Shown here in pieces: positions 18,420-30,054 of a stretch of 64,000 nt of DNA. The translations under genes and the position numbers were made by a program. This stretch comes from Protonemura montana (taxonomy: Eukaryota > Arthropoda > Insecta > Plecoptera > Nemouridae), in NCBI GenBank assembly GCA_947568835.1, contig OX387603.1, positions 25,692,651 through 25,756,650 of the forward strand, written 5' to 3'. Position 1 is the stretch's first letter, and every line of letters starts with the position of its first letter. The notes under the pieces were generated by a model. That model was not told the DNA's origin. It saw only the letters and a list, made by a program, of their open reading frames with translations, and did no database searches.

Positions 18420-21370
18420 TCATAAGTAAGAAAGCGAATGTCGATATCGCAAACAACCCTAGCTATTCACGGCCACTACGATACTGTCGGTTGGCATGGC
18501 AGGTTCAGAGCTGTACCGAAGGTCGTTAGCTCACTCCACGTTGGAGTCGCAACCAAACCCAAACAAAAACAAAAATAGACCACGAGAAATGATTCAATTA
18601 CACTTCAAAACACAAGTGAATCTAATGGACAGTGCCTTTATTTACAAATGTTTGCTCTCCGAGAGTCACGGCCACATTGCATTTGTAACTGAAATTCGGA
18701 ACTTTTTTTTTAAATTTAAAATTTAAAACAGATTGTTGGCTAGCGGGCAGTGGCATGGGATGCGTGACGGAGGTCGGTTTTATTTCGAGCAGTCGCTGCC
18801 GAGTTTCGCCGATTTGGGGGTCGAATTACGACGAGTTTTAATTATGTTTCCGTTTAGTTTTCCCATCGAATGTCAATTTACAATGAACGGCAGTCGACAC
18901 AAATGTATCCCGCTTTTCGTCTGTTTGCACCATTGCTCATAACTTTGGTCGCCAGGGGGAGTCACGGTGCACAATTCGATTTGAATCTAGTCGGCAGTGC
19001 GTCAGTCTAGTAATGGCGGCGTATGCTAGCAAACGTTGTTTTGTTTCGTTCACTGGGCCTGATATCGAATTTCAGTTTTCATGTTTCGAGTCAAAAACAA
19101 GTGCTTTGCGTGTGCAGTGAGTGAGTCTCGAGTTGGAATTCCAATCTAATCGGCCGTTCTTATCCTGGCCAATGGAGTGCACTTCCACGGCCACATGGAG
19201 CCGTCAAATGGAGGGCGTCTTGTAACAAAATATATTCTTGTTAAAAAACTAAATATTTCAGTGCGGCAAATGCATATTTCCAGAGAAATTCCAATAACTT
19301 TTATATCGAAGCTCCTCGTGAGATTGGCAAGGCTTGGACGGCGTCATGGTATACGTGGGGTCATCGGGTTGAGGTATGTCGCATACCCCACGACCTCCAA
19401 ACTACAACCGTTAGCTGCGCTTGGATTCTGTAACATTGAAATTGATTTGTTGTGTGTTTAGCAAAACTGGTCATAGCTAATGTCTCGTGTAATTTTAACG
19501 ATTTATTACAAAGTGTAGTTAGCATTATTGCATTGCAATTGTGCTAATAAATAGTAGCAGCACTTGAAATTCTACCGTTTTGATTTATCAAGAGGGCTCA
19601 GCTAGCCGTAGTTGCAAGTCGTTAAACAAGCCTTTTTCAAGCAATGTGTCGTTAAACCCAGTTGTACCGGTCATTTGGGAAGCGATCGTGTGTTGTGTAT
19701 GCTTTCATTACCGTGTGCTCGTTCCGTGTCAGAGGTGCCCGTCGAGGGAAGCGGCTGACCACCCAACGACTGCAATACTTGAGGTCAGTGAAGGCACATT
19801 ACCGTTTCTACTCTATTTGTTTAATATTTAGAAAATGTATCAATTATGGAACGGAAAAGCCTGTCAAAACAATACAATACCTAATTGTAAATCTATAATG
19901 ATCAGGTATCGCTCAAATTTTGCGAGACTTTTTACATATGTTTTCTCATAAGGAATATCGAAACCTTACCCTAACCTAATTATAAAATAATGTATGTTTA
20001 TCTAGGTTGAGGGAAATATTACTTTAACATTTTTCATAATATAGCGCAAATTGTGTAAAAACAACGGAAACTCCAACCTAACCATGCTCTAAACTGAATG
20101 TTTCCCTTCAAATTTAACGAGCCGTAACCAATGTCTAACAGGGACCGTGGTTTTTGCAGTACGTCACAGATCCATCTCAATCAGCCTAACTATCGAGCCT
20201 ATTAGACCCGTTGCCTAGCGACGGGACAGGACAGTTTTTGCCTCTGGCAAGCCACTTTGTCAGGAGGTAGTATTCGGCCGCTCGGTTGCCCGTTGCGACC
20301 CCCACGGTCCAAGGCACGGTCCCCTGGGTCGAGACAAGCGCAACGCACGTGATGAATGCTTGGGGAATCCATGCGGCACTGGTCGATCTTTCTTGCTGTA
20401 ATTTCCCGGCTCAAGGATGGCTTGGCCTCTTGGGCGTGGCAAGACAATTGCCAGCTGCAATTACCAGCAATTGGCGAGCGCGTTTTGTTTTTGCTCGGCA
20501 CGAAACTCGGTGCGACGGCCACGTCGAGCAGAATCGCGGGAATTACTTCGTCCGCTGCCTAGCAACCGGGCAAACGGACCGCTAACTTTGCTGGGGATCG
20601 ATTGTGTTTTAAGATCGCATGAGTACAAGTGGCGGTTTATCTCTGGCTCGGCCCTGTTGAAACAGAATGCATAAACATAGGAAGTGACAATTTAACTTTT
20701 CGACAATATTGACACAATCGTTCTCCTGGACGGATAGAAGGCGGAAATAACTGCCTGTTGGATTATCGCACGTGATCTCACAGGTGCGAGTTGTGAATTT
20801 ATGCTAAAGTTTTCTCGAAACAATTGCAAAAAAGCTTTCTTTAAGCATTCATTTCCCAGGTGTTTAAATACCATCGGTCTCCTTGTAACTTCTTAAAAGT
20901 GTTTTCTATTCTTTAGAGTCTCAATGCTTTGGCCAAAATGGTCCTACACCATTTATTAGAACTGGCCCCAGTTCTTCCAGAAAACCGACGATCATGTAAC
21001 TTTTTCGATTTCAAAAACACTGTTTCCTGGGAAGAGAAACACGGCCTGTCTTCAGATAGTTACGCAAGACCTACCACGGGGCGCGCTGCACCCTGTCCTT
21101 ACTTCGGAGGCAGGTTCTTACATCTTAGAGGTCAGAGGCTCGCTTTGTCTAGGACAGCGACATCGGTGTCGAATCCCAGACCTCGCACCGATTCGGTAAG
21201 GACACCGACAATGCATTGACGCCTTGAATGCAATATTACATTTCACTTAGCATTTATTCGTCAACCTTTTTCCATTACAAAGTCGACAGTTCGTCCTGTT
21301 CGCCAGCTCTGCACTTTTCACACTTTTCACAAACCACGGCGGTAAATAAGTGCAGGGTATCTTTACTAAA
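18420..21370. other. no gene seen
   Basis: Nearly 3 kb without a recognisable gene. CCGTTGCCTAGCGACGGG (20209-20226) and CGCTGCCTAGCAACCGGG (20557-20574) resemble RFX X-boxes. The overlapping open frames around 20202-20674 lack motifs and splice support. Confidence 0.4.
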
Positions 21371-21371
21371 C

Positions 21372-21640
21372 AGGTTCTAGTTATAAGAAAAACTATTTGA
21401 AATGGGTTTTGAATGCTAAGCAAAGGACAACTAAATTTCCCGACGTTTCGTAACATGTACTAGTAACTTCTTCAAGGGTTAGAGCAGTCCTGTACATTTT
21501 ACACGTTATGCTAGTAAATGTTGCGAAACGTCGGGAAATTTAGTAGCCCTTTACTTAGCATTCAACACCCATTTCAAATAGTTTTTCTTAAAACTAGTGC
21601 TAAGGATAAATCAAGTAGACATGAGTCTAAAAACCATCAT
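21372..21640. repeat. foldback element with CGAAACGTCGGG arms
   Basis: An inverted pair: AACTATTTGAAATGGGTTTTGAATGCTAAGC..TTTCCCGACGTTTCGTAACATG on the left, and GTTGCGAAACGTCGGGAAATTTAG..TTAGCATTCAACACCCATTTCAAATAG on the right. The arms flank a centre containing CTTCTTCAAGGGTTAGAGCAGTCC. The same family occurs singly at 620-860 and 9671-9860. Confidence 0.75.
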
Positions 21641-21915
21641 AGGTTCTAGTTATCTCCACCAGTGTGTTCGTTGGTCTTGCTAGTTCCATCATTTCCCACA
21701 TTGACTTTTACAAGCTCTGGAGATAGTGTGAGAAGTGTGACTCGGTGTCAACACGAGAACACAGCTGAAGTCACAGAACTGAACACTGCACCAATGAATT
21801 GGTTCATGAACTAGTTGAACAAGTTGTTCAACAACTAGTTGATGACAAGCACAGCTATCTTTAGGTTCTGACAGAAACAGAAGACAGGTTTTTAGGAAAA
21901 AGAGTTTCAAGAGCC

Positions 21916-21921
21916 TTTATT
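21916..21921 (-). promoter_or_regulatory. poly(A) signal of secreted basic protein gene
   Basis: AATAAA on the minus strand, 110 bases past the stop codon at 22032. Confidence 0.6.
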
Positions 21922-22031
21922 GGTTTATCTTTTGGGAGAAAACAAACGAATTTGCTTCAAACTGGAGCGAAAAACCGTAAACGTTTGTTCTTCATCATCG
22001 ACAAGTGCTAGTGGACACGATCTTCGAGGAC

Positions 22032-22319
22032 CTAGCCGCGGAATCTGCGCCTTATTTTCGAGACAAAACGCTTGGCCTCCCTGTGCACCTTCCCGGCCGC
22101 ACGCTGGACTTCCTTGACCACTTTTTGAAGCGGGATAGAGATTTGCACTTGCTGGTTAGGTCCTCCGGGACCGGGTCTGCGCGTGTCTCGGCGCAGGCGC
22201 ACGGGCTCGCTCGTGCGTCGATCGCACTCGTCGACTTCCGATGACATGCGCGCTACAATACCTTCCACGCCGCGCACGGCAAGCACCATGCAGCGCCCGG
22301 CCTCAGCTAGTGTCTCCAC
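22032..22319 (-). CDS. secreted basic protein, exon 4
   Basis: Begins VETLAEAGRCMVLAVRG, then VARMSSEVDECDRR, and the Arg/Lys-rich tail to the TAG stop. The RLRRDTRR stretch contains dibasic sites where a processing protease could release the tail. Confidence 0.8.
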   Translation of the reverse strand: METLAEAGRCMVLAVRGVEGIVARMSSEVDECDRRTSEPVRLRRDTRRPGPGGPNQQVQISIPLQKVVKEVQRAAGKVHREAKRFVSKIRRRFRG

Positions 22320-23867
22320 CTGCACAAAGGGAGGCGTTTTATCACCTTGGTTCACTGGCTTGTATAGTGTGCGAACGGACGCCGCCAAGGACGGACGTTT
22401 CGAACGAAATGTTTGGCTCTTGGAGTGTTGCAATGAAGAGATCAACGCGTACCTGGGAGGCATTGATGTGGTTGAGACAGGCGACATCCTTGGTGAGGCA
22501 CGGCGGCGTTGCCAAGGCGACGTCAGCCTTCGCTTCGCAGACGTCGAGGGCGTCGTTGGCCGCGGCGAGCGCCTGGGAATGGTTGGCATGGCAATTCGTA
22601 TGTTTAACTTAACGGTTTGTCGTGTTGGAAACACCGGTTCTCATGAGATCACCGAAGTTAAGCAACACTGCGCTGAGTCAGGTATTGGATAGGTGACCAT
22701 CATACACATGTCCAGTACTGTTCGGGAGAGAGGCTGGAGGGATGTAAGTTACTGCAACTTCATTCGCCTTGCTTATCAACCTCTCGGCAGCATGGATTTG
22801 TGGAGGAATTCTGTTGTTCGCGTTGTTCCGTCCTTCGGAAGGGACGCTAAGCCGGTGGTCCCCTTGGTGCTCTACGACAGGAGTAGGCTACGTGCCGGCA
22901 CCGGGTTTCCCCTCCTCCCTTATGAGCTAGGTTAGGTTCATTATCATCCTCATCATCATCCTCTCATTCACCGACGCCATTAGACCAGTGCCGCAGGGCC
23001 AGTTGTCAAAACAGTGCGTCGTTAAACACTACAAATCAATCAATCGTATGTTCACTTTATCACGAGTCAGTCATGGCACGTCACTAGGAAACTTTCCTAG
23101 CCATTGAAATGCATTTACGGACACCCTGGCCGTGTGCTCGGCGGTCACCCACCCGACGCCCAACTCAACGCATCGTTCTTTAACTTACATCGCTCCAGCC
23201 ATTCTCCCGGACTTACCTGGCCCGTGGCTGTCAGCAGATCTGCAGAGCACTTTGCGAACCCGGGCCCCTTGGCGTGCACGTCGTTTACCAGGCCCCGGAC
23301 GGCGTCCTCGGCGCTCGTCAGCTGCGCGCGCACCTCACGGAACAGCGTGGGCAGGTCAGCCTGGACAAACGCAAAGACAGGACTGAAAGATGACACTGGA
23401 CTCATTTCCCTCAGCTTATGAAGGTCACGATGAGAATGTCAGAACGCGAGTCTCTGGAATTTTTAAGCAAATTGTGAACATCAACTTCACGCGCCAAGCG
23501 TAACAACCTCTCGACAGCATGGATTTGTGGAGGAATCCTGTTGTGCCGTTCTTCGGAAGGGACTTTAAGCCGATGGTCCTTTTGGTGCTATATCACAGGA
23601 ACGTGTCTGCACCGGGTTTCGCCTCCTCCGTTCTACGCTAGGCTTGAAATAGGTTGATCATTATCCTCATGATCACTCCATCATAGACAGACGTCATGAG
23701 ACCAGTGACACAGACCCCGTTTTTATAACAGTGCGTCGTTAAACATGACAAAGCAATCAAGTAATGAAATTCGTGGCTCTGTATGTCTGTGATGTGACGT
23801 CAGAGGCACTCACCTGAACCAGCGCTACCAGCGCCAGGCAGGCCAACGTTGCTGCGGATGACTTCAT
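22032..23867 (-). CDS. secreted protein with six cysteines and cationic C-terminus (four exons)
   Basis: Exons on the minus strand: 23867-23814, 23360-23217, 22572-22453, 22319-22032, all phase 0 with donors GTGAGT, GTAAGT and GTACGC and acceptors GTTTGTCCAG, CATTCCCAG and TTTGTGCAG. The 201-residue product starts MKSSAATLACLALVALVQA, a clear signal peptide. The mature part has six Cys (one in exon 2, three in exon 3, two in exon 4) and is helix-prone (LFREVRAQLTSAEDAV, ALAAANDALDVCEAKADVAL). After the last Cys it turns strongly basic: VRLRRDTRRPGPGGP, then VVKEVQRAAGKVHREAKRF and VSKIRRRFRG before the stop. The end looks like a cationic amphipathic helix, and the final Gly could serve C-terminal amidation (inference). 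A TATA box and AATAAA bracket the gene. I do not recognise the family. Both larger introns contain sense-strand (+) SINEs. Confidence 0.8.
22453..22572 (-). CDS. secreted basic protein, exon 3
   Basis: 40 codons: ALAAANDALDVCEAKADVAL, then PPCLTKDVACLNHINASQ, three cysteines and one NAS glycosylation site next to the exon end. Confidence 0.78.
22616..23045 (+). mobile_element. 5S-derived SINE, full length
   Basis: Complete single-head copy from GTTTGTCGTGTTGGAAACACC to GTTAAACACTACAAATCAATC. Lies in intron 2 of the minus-strand gene, antisense to it. Confidence 0.92.
23217..23360 (-). CDS. secreted basic protein, exon 2
   Basis: 48 codons: ADLPTLFREVRAQLTSAEDA, then VRGLVNDVHAKGPGF and KCSADLLTATGQ; consensus donor GTAAGT and pyrimidine-rich acceptor. 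Confidence 0.82.
23500..23765 (+). mobile_element. 5S-derived SINE, headless
   Basis: Body to tail only (AACAACCTCTCGACAGCATGG ... GTGCGTCGTTAAACATGAC), in intron 1 of the minus-strand gene. Confidence 0.85.
23814..23867 (-). CDS. secreted basic protein, exon 1 (signal peptide)
   Basis: 18 codons, MKSSAATLACLALVALVQ, then donor GTGAGT. The first exon residue of the next exon is Ala, giving a plausible cleavage site near the junction. Confidence 0.82.
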
Positions 23868-23955
23868 ACTAGTTCTGTTCGTCTTGGAGGTCTTCGGGTC
23901 TTCTCGAGTCTTCAGTTGGTCCGACTTGCGTCTGTTGGTGTCGGCAGCTCACAGT

Positions 23956-23963
23956 CTTTTATA
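23956..23963 (-). promoter_or_regulatory. TATA box
   Basis: TATAAAAG on the minus strand, 89 bases before the ATG at 23867; transcription would start near 23932, giving a 5'UTR of about 65 bases. Confidence 0.7.
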
Positions 23964-23969
23964 TGCAGA

Positions 23970-26170
23970 CCCGTGGAGTCGTTGTAACGTCAAGACCATA
24001 ACAATAGCGGAAGCAAGCGCTGGCTTAGCGAGATCGCTTCATTTATCTCTGCAATACGCAGCGCCATATTTGCCAAGCGTCTTAGTGGCTGTGATTCCCA
24101 GCTCCGAGCACTAACCCACGATCTAGTGGGGTTATCGTCAGTCATCTTTGTCGGCTTGCAATCCGACTTAATTATATTTGCGCATGCCTAGTCGACAACA
24201 TGCCGCTAGATTGAGATTCCACGAACTACCGCGGAGCGCTGAGCAAAGGACGACGACCGAGAACTATGCACCTTGAAGTTTTACCGCGAAACACTGCATA
24301 CTGGATGCCGTAGGTCAAATGGGTGCAGTTCCGTTTGCCTAGTCAGTCCCTGTGCAAAGATGAGTGAACTGTTCGTCTCAAGTAGGCCCTTTCCGCGATG
24401 CTCCTCTGATGGCGAGCACCAAAGAAACCGTGAGGCAACCTTGCTAAAGTCCAGCAAGCCGAGTAATCTCTCTTAACTTCCATTCTATGCTGGATGCTGC
24501 ATTGGTTCCCATGGCAACGGGCAAAGAAAACACCGCGTGTCGTTCATGTATTTATTACTCTGAATACACGGGGCCGTGAGCTTTCATACCCCCCACGGCC
24601 GTCCGGATGTAGATTAGCGCAAAAAGCCGGCAACACACCGATAAATTCTAACGTGCCGTGTGTTCGCGATCCTGATATTTATAGCTGGCGGTGATATGGC
24701 CTGGAATTAGAACGGGTGGTTTCATTCCGCTGCACTGGGTGTTATGCTAGTTCACGGTTCCAGCGTGATGCAATGCGATGCACGGGTGTACCTAGATTCC
24801 AGGCCATGCTCTTGTCTGTGGTTGATGCATTGGCATTCGTTCGATGGCAAACTCGATTCCTGGCGTGCCGAGGTGTGTTTCCATATCCCGTCATGTGTGT
24901 AAATATTTGCGTTTGGACTCTCGCACCCGAAGCTGTTGGCGCGGGCCATTTGTTGCAGTCTCTCATGCCCAACGTCGACGTCAAGGACCCTTAGTACTAT
25001 TACCACGGACTTTGTGACTCATAAATTGTAACTATTCAATTTTCAGAGTTATCTCTACGCGTATTAAATAAAAAAAGTGCAATAACTTGGCAGTAAACAA
25101 TGTTTTACGAAGCTAGAAATGATCTCGCTCTGTTTTTGCTTGGCCGATGTTACCAATTTTGTAACTCCGACTCGCAGTGGCAGTTGGTAGCTCTGAATCC
25201 TGGCTCGTCATTCGTTATTTGTGTGCTTCGAAATGAACAAAACAACAAAGTATGTCCATGGATTAATTGGTACGCTCCAACTCTGCAGATCTAATCAATT
25301 TGTATGACAATTACTATTTGGTATTTGTGCCGGAATATGACCAAACTAAATTGGCATTACTAAAGGGTTCCGTGCCTTGTCATCGGTTCCAAAATGTTTT
25401 GTTGACGAGGTTAATCCATCCAAGATGTCATTGCCTTACAACCGTTTCAACATGGGATTTTTAAACGGCGTTTTATAAGCTCGTTCGCCCTTGAGTATGT
25501 TCCTTGAAAGAAACATGCAATAACAAAAAATCCTGTATGAATTAGTTTCACTAGCTTTTATAGCAAAAATGGCTCCAGAAAGCTTTGAAATGCTACCATT
25601 TCTTACGCGATAGACAGTAATGCAATTGACTTTGCTATTTATATAGTAATCCAAGTGACAGTGAATGGCTTGAAATTTAAAAGTGTTTTTTCGCGGAGAT
25701 CTCCACGTGATGACGAGTTCCTAAGCCAACCAATCGCTTCCCCTGATCCGCGAGGCACTCAACGCCTCCAAGAAATCGCCTCTCATTGGTCAGCGCCTGG
25801 TCATCCATCTCCATTCGCCAGTCGAGCGTCGATATTTGATTAATCTCTTCGGCGAAACTATTCAAATTTATTGCCCGGTTCGGCCGACGCGCCGAGCCAC
25901 TCGAAACTTATTTCATATATCCGCCGAGGAGGCGTCAGCACGGCCGCAATAAATCGCCGACCTCTCGAGGACGCCGTCGCTGGGGGAAAGTTCTCATCCT
26001 CTGTTTGTTGTTGAGGACGGAGTCGTGAGTCGGAATGTCTTTGAGTGACCTGATCTCAGAACCTCAGCGGTGCTGACAACGAGACGTTCTTCATGGCTGT
26101 TGATAACTATGATTTTATTTTATACATTGGGAAAAAGAACACAGAGTCCTGTACCATTGAGTTTGCTGGT
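23970..26170. other. no gene seen; possible regulatory island at 25.7-26.0 kb
   Basis: Short open frames without motifs. At 25720-25960, CCAACCAATCG, TCATTGGTC, TTTGATTAATC, AAATTTATTGCC, TCATATATCC and GCAATAAATCGCC cluster, a mix of CCAAT-like and homeodomain-like sites in moderately GC-rich DNA. This is motif impression only. Confidence 0.35.
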
Positions 26171-26174
26171 TTAT

Positions 26175-26497
26175 TCAGAGTCCCAGCGCTAATGTTTAAC
26201 TATCTTTGCGAAAATACCAACTAATCTACTACAATACCGACGAAAATAGTAGTTGCTACCAGGTGGAGTCATCGTTTTTTTTTCGCTCTGGTTTATGTCA
26301 ACCAAAGTGATATTCATTGATGCCAACCTCAACCAATGATGCAGATTTATCGGGATTTCAAGCCGTACTTTTTTCATTGTTTAAAGGTTTGTTGAAAATG
26401 TCGACTGCAAGCGCCATCGGGTGGCACCTACCAGTACCACGTGTTGTCGACTCGTTTGCTCAGCAGAACGTTTAACATTAGCGCTGCGAGTCTGATA
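26175..26497 (+). repeat. TIR element, near complete
   Basis: Left end TCAGAGTCCCAGCGCTAATG, right end CATTAGCGCTGCGAGTCTGA: inverted repeats of ~22 bp. Interior has GCGCCATCGGGTGGCACCTACC and CACGTGTTGTCGACTCG. 323 bp, non-coding; this copy best shows both ends. Confidence 0.8.
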
Positions 26498-26689
26498 ACT
26501 AAAGATATAAACCCAATAAATCCAACCTCTAAAAGACCACATAACATCTGCCAGATCAGCGCCAAATCTGCTTAGTTGTGCCCAGAAAGCTGTCATATAA
26601 TTACATACACAGAAATTGTCCTAAATCGAAAAATTTAAGACATTTTAGGATGAAATCTTATTTAAATTGCAAACGCTTGCAATGCGCGG

Positions 26690-26945
26690 GGTATTTTATT
26701 ATTATCAACGCTATAACCGTCTCAAAAATTGATGCCCAAACGCGGACTCGAACCCCGATCTCCACTTTTCGCGGGTTTTGCTCTGAACCATTGAGATATT
26801 TGGACACTGGCTTCTTAAGACGATTTTAGTGTATTTGATGAGAATGACAGTTCTCTAAGTAGCTCAATGGTTTAGAGCAACACCCGCAATTGCCCAATTG
26901 ATGGGCATCAATTTTTGAGACGGATAAATACATTTGTTCTTTGTT
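26690..26945. repeat. tRNA-like foldback repeat
   Basis: Contains GGACTCGAACCCCGATCTCC (reverse of a B box) with GCTCTGAACCATTGAGATAT (reverse of an A box), then an inverted partner TAAGTAGCTCAATGGTTTAGAGCAACACCCGC and CATCAATTTTTGAGACGG. The same arrangement occurs at 42690-43080 and a half at 56521-56660. It is not a functional tRNA: arms are degraded and no proper acceptor stem forms. Confidence 0.7.
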
Positions 26946-26949
26946 GATC

Positions 26950-29060
26950 TCCCATCGACCCCTTTGACATCTTTACCTTCTCCATTAAGATCTTAATAAC
27001 AGAAAGGGTGACTGAAATCAATGTTTCACGGGTCATGAGCGCGTGACGCTAAGGAAACCTCGACAGTGAAATCTTAAGCGGTGTGCAGTGAGACAGATTC
27101 CATGTGGCCGCGTCTAGTTGTTTCCCATGCATTTGTCATGAAGCTTGGGGACTCACGTCGGCGACTTGAAATTACCACGGCTTCCTTCGTCACCACTGTC
27201 ACCCTGCCATTGGTTAGACTGACACGATTTCATCACACGGTTTCAATATCGTTTGTTTCCGCAAGAGCGTCAGGTCGTTCTGAGACCACAGTACACCTCA
27301 CGTCACAGAGAGATCTTAACCACGGCCCCTGTGCAGATTAAATTTTAAGTCCGAGGTTAAGTACCGAACGGGCGCTGAAATCGACTGGCTATCAATAGTT
27401 TATAGACCAGCCGTACCGCCGAGCAACAGCAGCACTTGCCTAAACACTCTGCCATTTGCTGGCGGCCGTAAAAGACAACGGCTCTTCGCAAGTTTGCAAG
27501 AGTATAGATGGAAGGGGGGGGGGGGGGGGGGGGAGGGGCAGTTTACCTCCCCCATCCCCGTTTCCCTTCCCAGACCGAAGCCGATAGAGCCAGCCAGCCG
27601 AGGCCAGATTATATGCAATATCCCTAAACACGGCTGGCAGGACTCGCTTGCCGGGTTTTTAATCAACCCAAAGTGCGGCCGGTCTCTGCACATTGCAGAC
27701 GCAATCGAGAGATGAAGCCGAGTAGATAATCTCCGTGTGGATGTGTACTGCACCGCCCCGTGGACCGCCAAAGTCTCGGGTAGTTTAGGTCGGAGGGTGC
27801 AGATAGCGCGACTGAAACGACGCCCGAAACGAGCACCCGGGTGGCCGTGGCGACATTTGGCCCAGTGGATCCGAATGACGATTAGTTCGCGGCGGGGTGG
27901 ATTTGGCGAGGGGTCGGGATGGCCGTGCCGGGAGCAACATGGGTCGTGTTGGCCGGGGTATGAGGAGGTCAGTGTCTTATCGTGCATAGCTTGCACTTAT
28001 TTACAGGTCTAAGTCAGTGTGTCTGGATGCCAGATGGAGAGAGGATCGAATAATATGTGCACATGATTTTTACAAACTATCACCGAGCTAAAGGTATAAT
28101 CCATGTGACTGTCTTTTAAGTTAGTTTTTCACAGTTTTATCATAACGATTCACCCCCAATTAAAAGGGTATGCATAGCAGTAATTCCTTTTATCTTAATG
28201 TTGATAACGCTTTTCATCATTGATTGCTTTGAAATAATTGTCGACTTCCAACCATACAACAAGTTTGCATACATCTCGTCGAGTCACCTGATATAATTGA
28301 AAACAGTGACTTTACGATTTGTGCAAATTGAATGACATGATTAGATTCGATTTTGATAGCAGATTCTTGCCGATTTGATTACATAGTCATTATAAGGACT
28401 CCTAAAGATGTTAGAGCCGATTGAATTGAAAACGTATGAGCAGTTGGACCAGCAACAAACAAACTTGTAACTGTAAAGCAACGCGCTGTGATTGGCTAGT
28501 GTGACGGTGGTAGAGGCGCTCGGTCTGCGCTGAGGTTCGTACCGGGACCTGATTTCGTCTTAAGGCCTTGTTGAGATACCTCAATAACTCGTTGGCAGAT
28601 GAAGTCAATGCTAGAGATGTCCTCTTCCTCAGCGAAAGAAGGGAGCGAGGTCTGCAACTCGGCTGGGTTTTACAACATTTTGTAGCTCAAAATACTCTTG
28701 TTTCACTGCATGTAATTGTGATTGAAAGTTGGCCTGGCAATTGCTTCAACTATCACATTGACTAGGAGTTGTAATAAATGGTAAAACCGGTCCTTAAATA
28801 CACAAGACCGTCGAAGACGTATTCTTAAGTCGAGGTTACCTAACTTATCTGTGCCTCAATGCCTTTGTCCGCAACGGCTCGTCGATCATCGTGTTACTTC
28901 GTTTTAGTTCGTTTATGTTCGAGTTCATTAGCGTATATTTGTGACTGGTCGTTTGGACCAAGCTCCATCTGGGATGGGATGGATGTTCTCGGACCTTGAC
29001 GGTAGCTCCCGGGGAGTGGCGCTCAGCCTCACGGAGGCGTCGATGTGTCCTCGTCCTCGA
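26950..29060. other. no gene seen; G20 tract
   Basis: Spacer with a G20 tract at 27514-27533. The 198-codon minus frame (27400-27996) runs through that tract and has no signal, splice or family support. Confidence 0.4.
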
Positions 29061-29067
29061 CATACAA

Positions 29068-29490
29068 CCGTTGAGTGTAGGTTATAGGTAGAGTTTCAAC
29101 GTCAATGTTACAGTCTCTGCGTGAAGATGGCCGCCAAATGACTACCTTACCGACAAAAATGCAGAGTACCGGAACGTCACGTTAAGTGGAGCCACTGTCG
29201 TATGAAATTTAATTTCGATATTTTTCGTAGGTTACTCGCTTTTTAATATCGTTACGTGTTTATCAATCGTTGAGGTAAACATTGATGGAGATTTTTTAAG
29301 CATGAAAAGTCTCCAAAGCGAGTTAACCTACGAGAAATATCGAAATTAAAATTCATACGACAGTGGCTCCACTTAACGTGACGTTCCGGTACTCTGCATT
29401 TTTGTCGGTAAGGTAGTCATTTGGCGGCCATCTTTCACGCAGAGACTGTAACATTGATGTTGTTTCTCTACCTATAACCTGCACTCAACG
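29068..29490. mobile_element. 424-bp palindromic MITE, copy 1
   Basis: Ends CCGTTGAGTGTAGGTTATAG and CTATAACCTGCACTCAACG. The two arms (~180 bp each) are nearly perfect inverted repeats around a ~75-bp loop containing CAATCGTTGAGGTAAACATTGATGG. Flanks ATACAA and ATTCAA are an imperfect 6-bp target duplication. Non-coding. Confidence 0.92.
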
Positions 29491-29978
29491 ATTCAACTCC
29501 CGAGGACTGACGATTGGCCATGTGGAGGCGTCAACGAGCGATGTTGACGCGGTGCTAGCAGCGCTTTTATCGCCAATGTTCAACAAACGAAGTCTGGGTG
29601 AAGTCACCGTCGATGAAGTCAGCAGTCTGAGTGGCGGTGTTTCTTGCGTTTGTTTGACACAACAACAGCAGGCGCTGCGACGAGCGGTGGTCGACCACTT
29701 GTTGCACACGTTACACTTTTCAAGGTGAGCACCAATCAGAAGGCTCGGCGAGTCCGGCCAGGACCAGAGTTTCCCGGAGTCCACACTCCGGAAGAGGAAG
29801 TGATGTTTTGGGGAATGGTTGGTCACAATGTAAAGTTAACTGTATAATGAAGCATTTGCTGATAAATCCCTGCATGATAATTCTTTATGGCTGAAGGGGG
29901 CTTGCTATGGGAAAAATGCCAGTCTCGTTGTCAGTTTGTGAGAGTTTTTTTTTGGCTCATCTCGTGTGCTTTGCGCCA

Positions 29979-29979
29979 G
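29979..29979 (+). promoter_or_regulatory. possible 5'UTR splice acceptor
   Basis: A T-rich tract followed by GTGTGCTTTGCGCCAG ends 75 bases before the ATG at 30055. The paralogue at 32661 has a comparable acceptor close to its ATG, so a 5'UTR intron is plausible here too. Confidence 0.35.
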
Positions 29980-30054
29980 ATTCCAAGACCGCCCGTCGAC
30001 CGCCTCCGTCCGACGCGACAATCGTAAGCCTGAACGGCGTACCCCGGCTTCGCC

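Noticed and set aside
27400..27996. 198-codon minus-strand frame
   Set aside because: Runs through a G20 tract that gives a proline run, has no motif or signal peptide, and competes with frames on the other strand; GC-rich chance frame.
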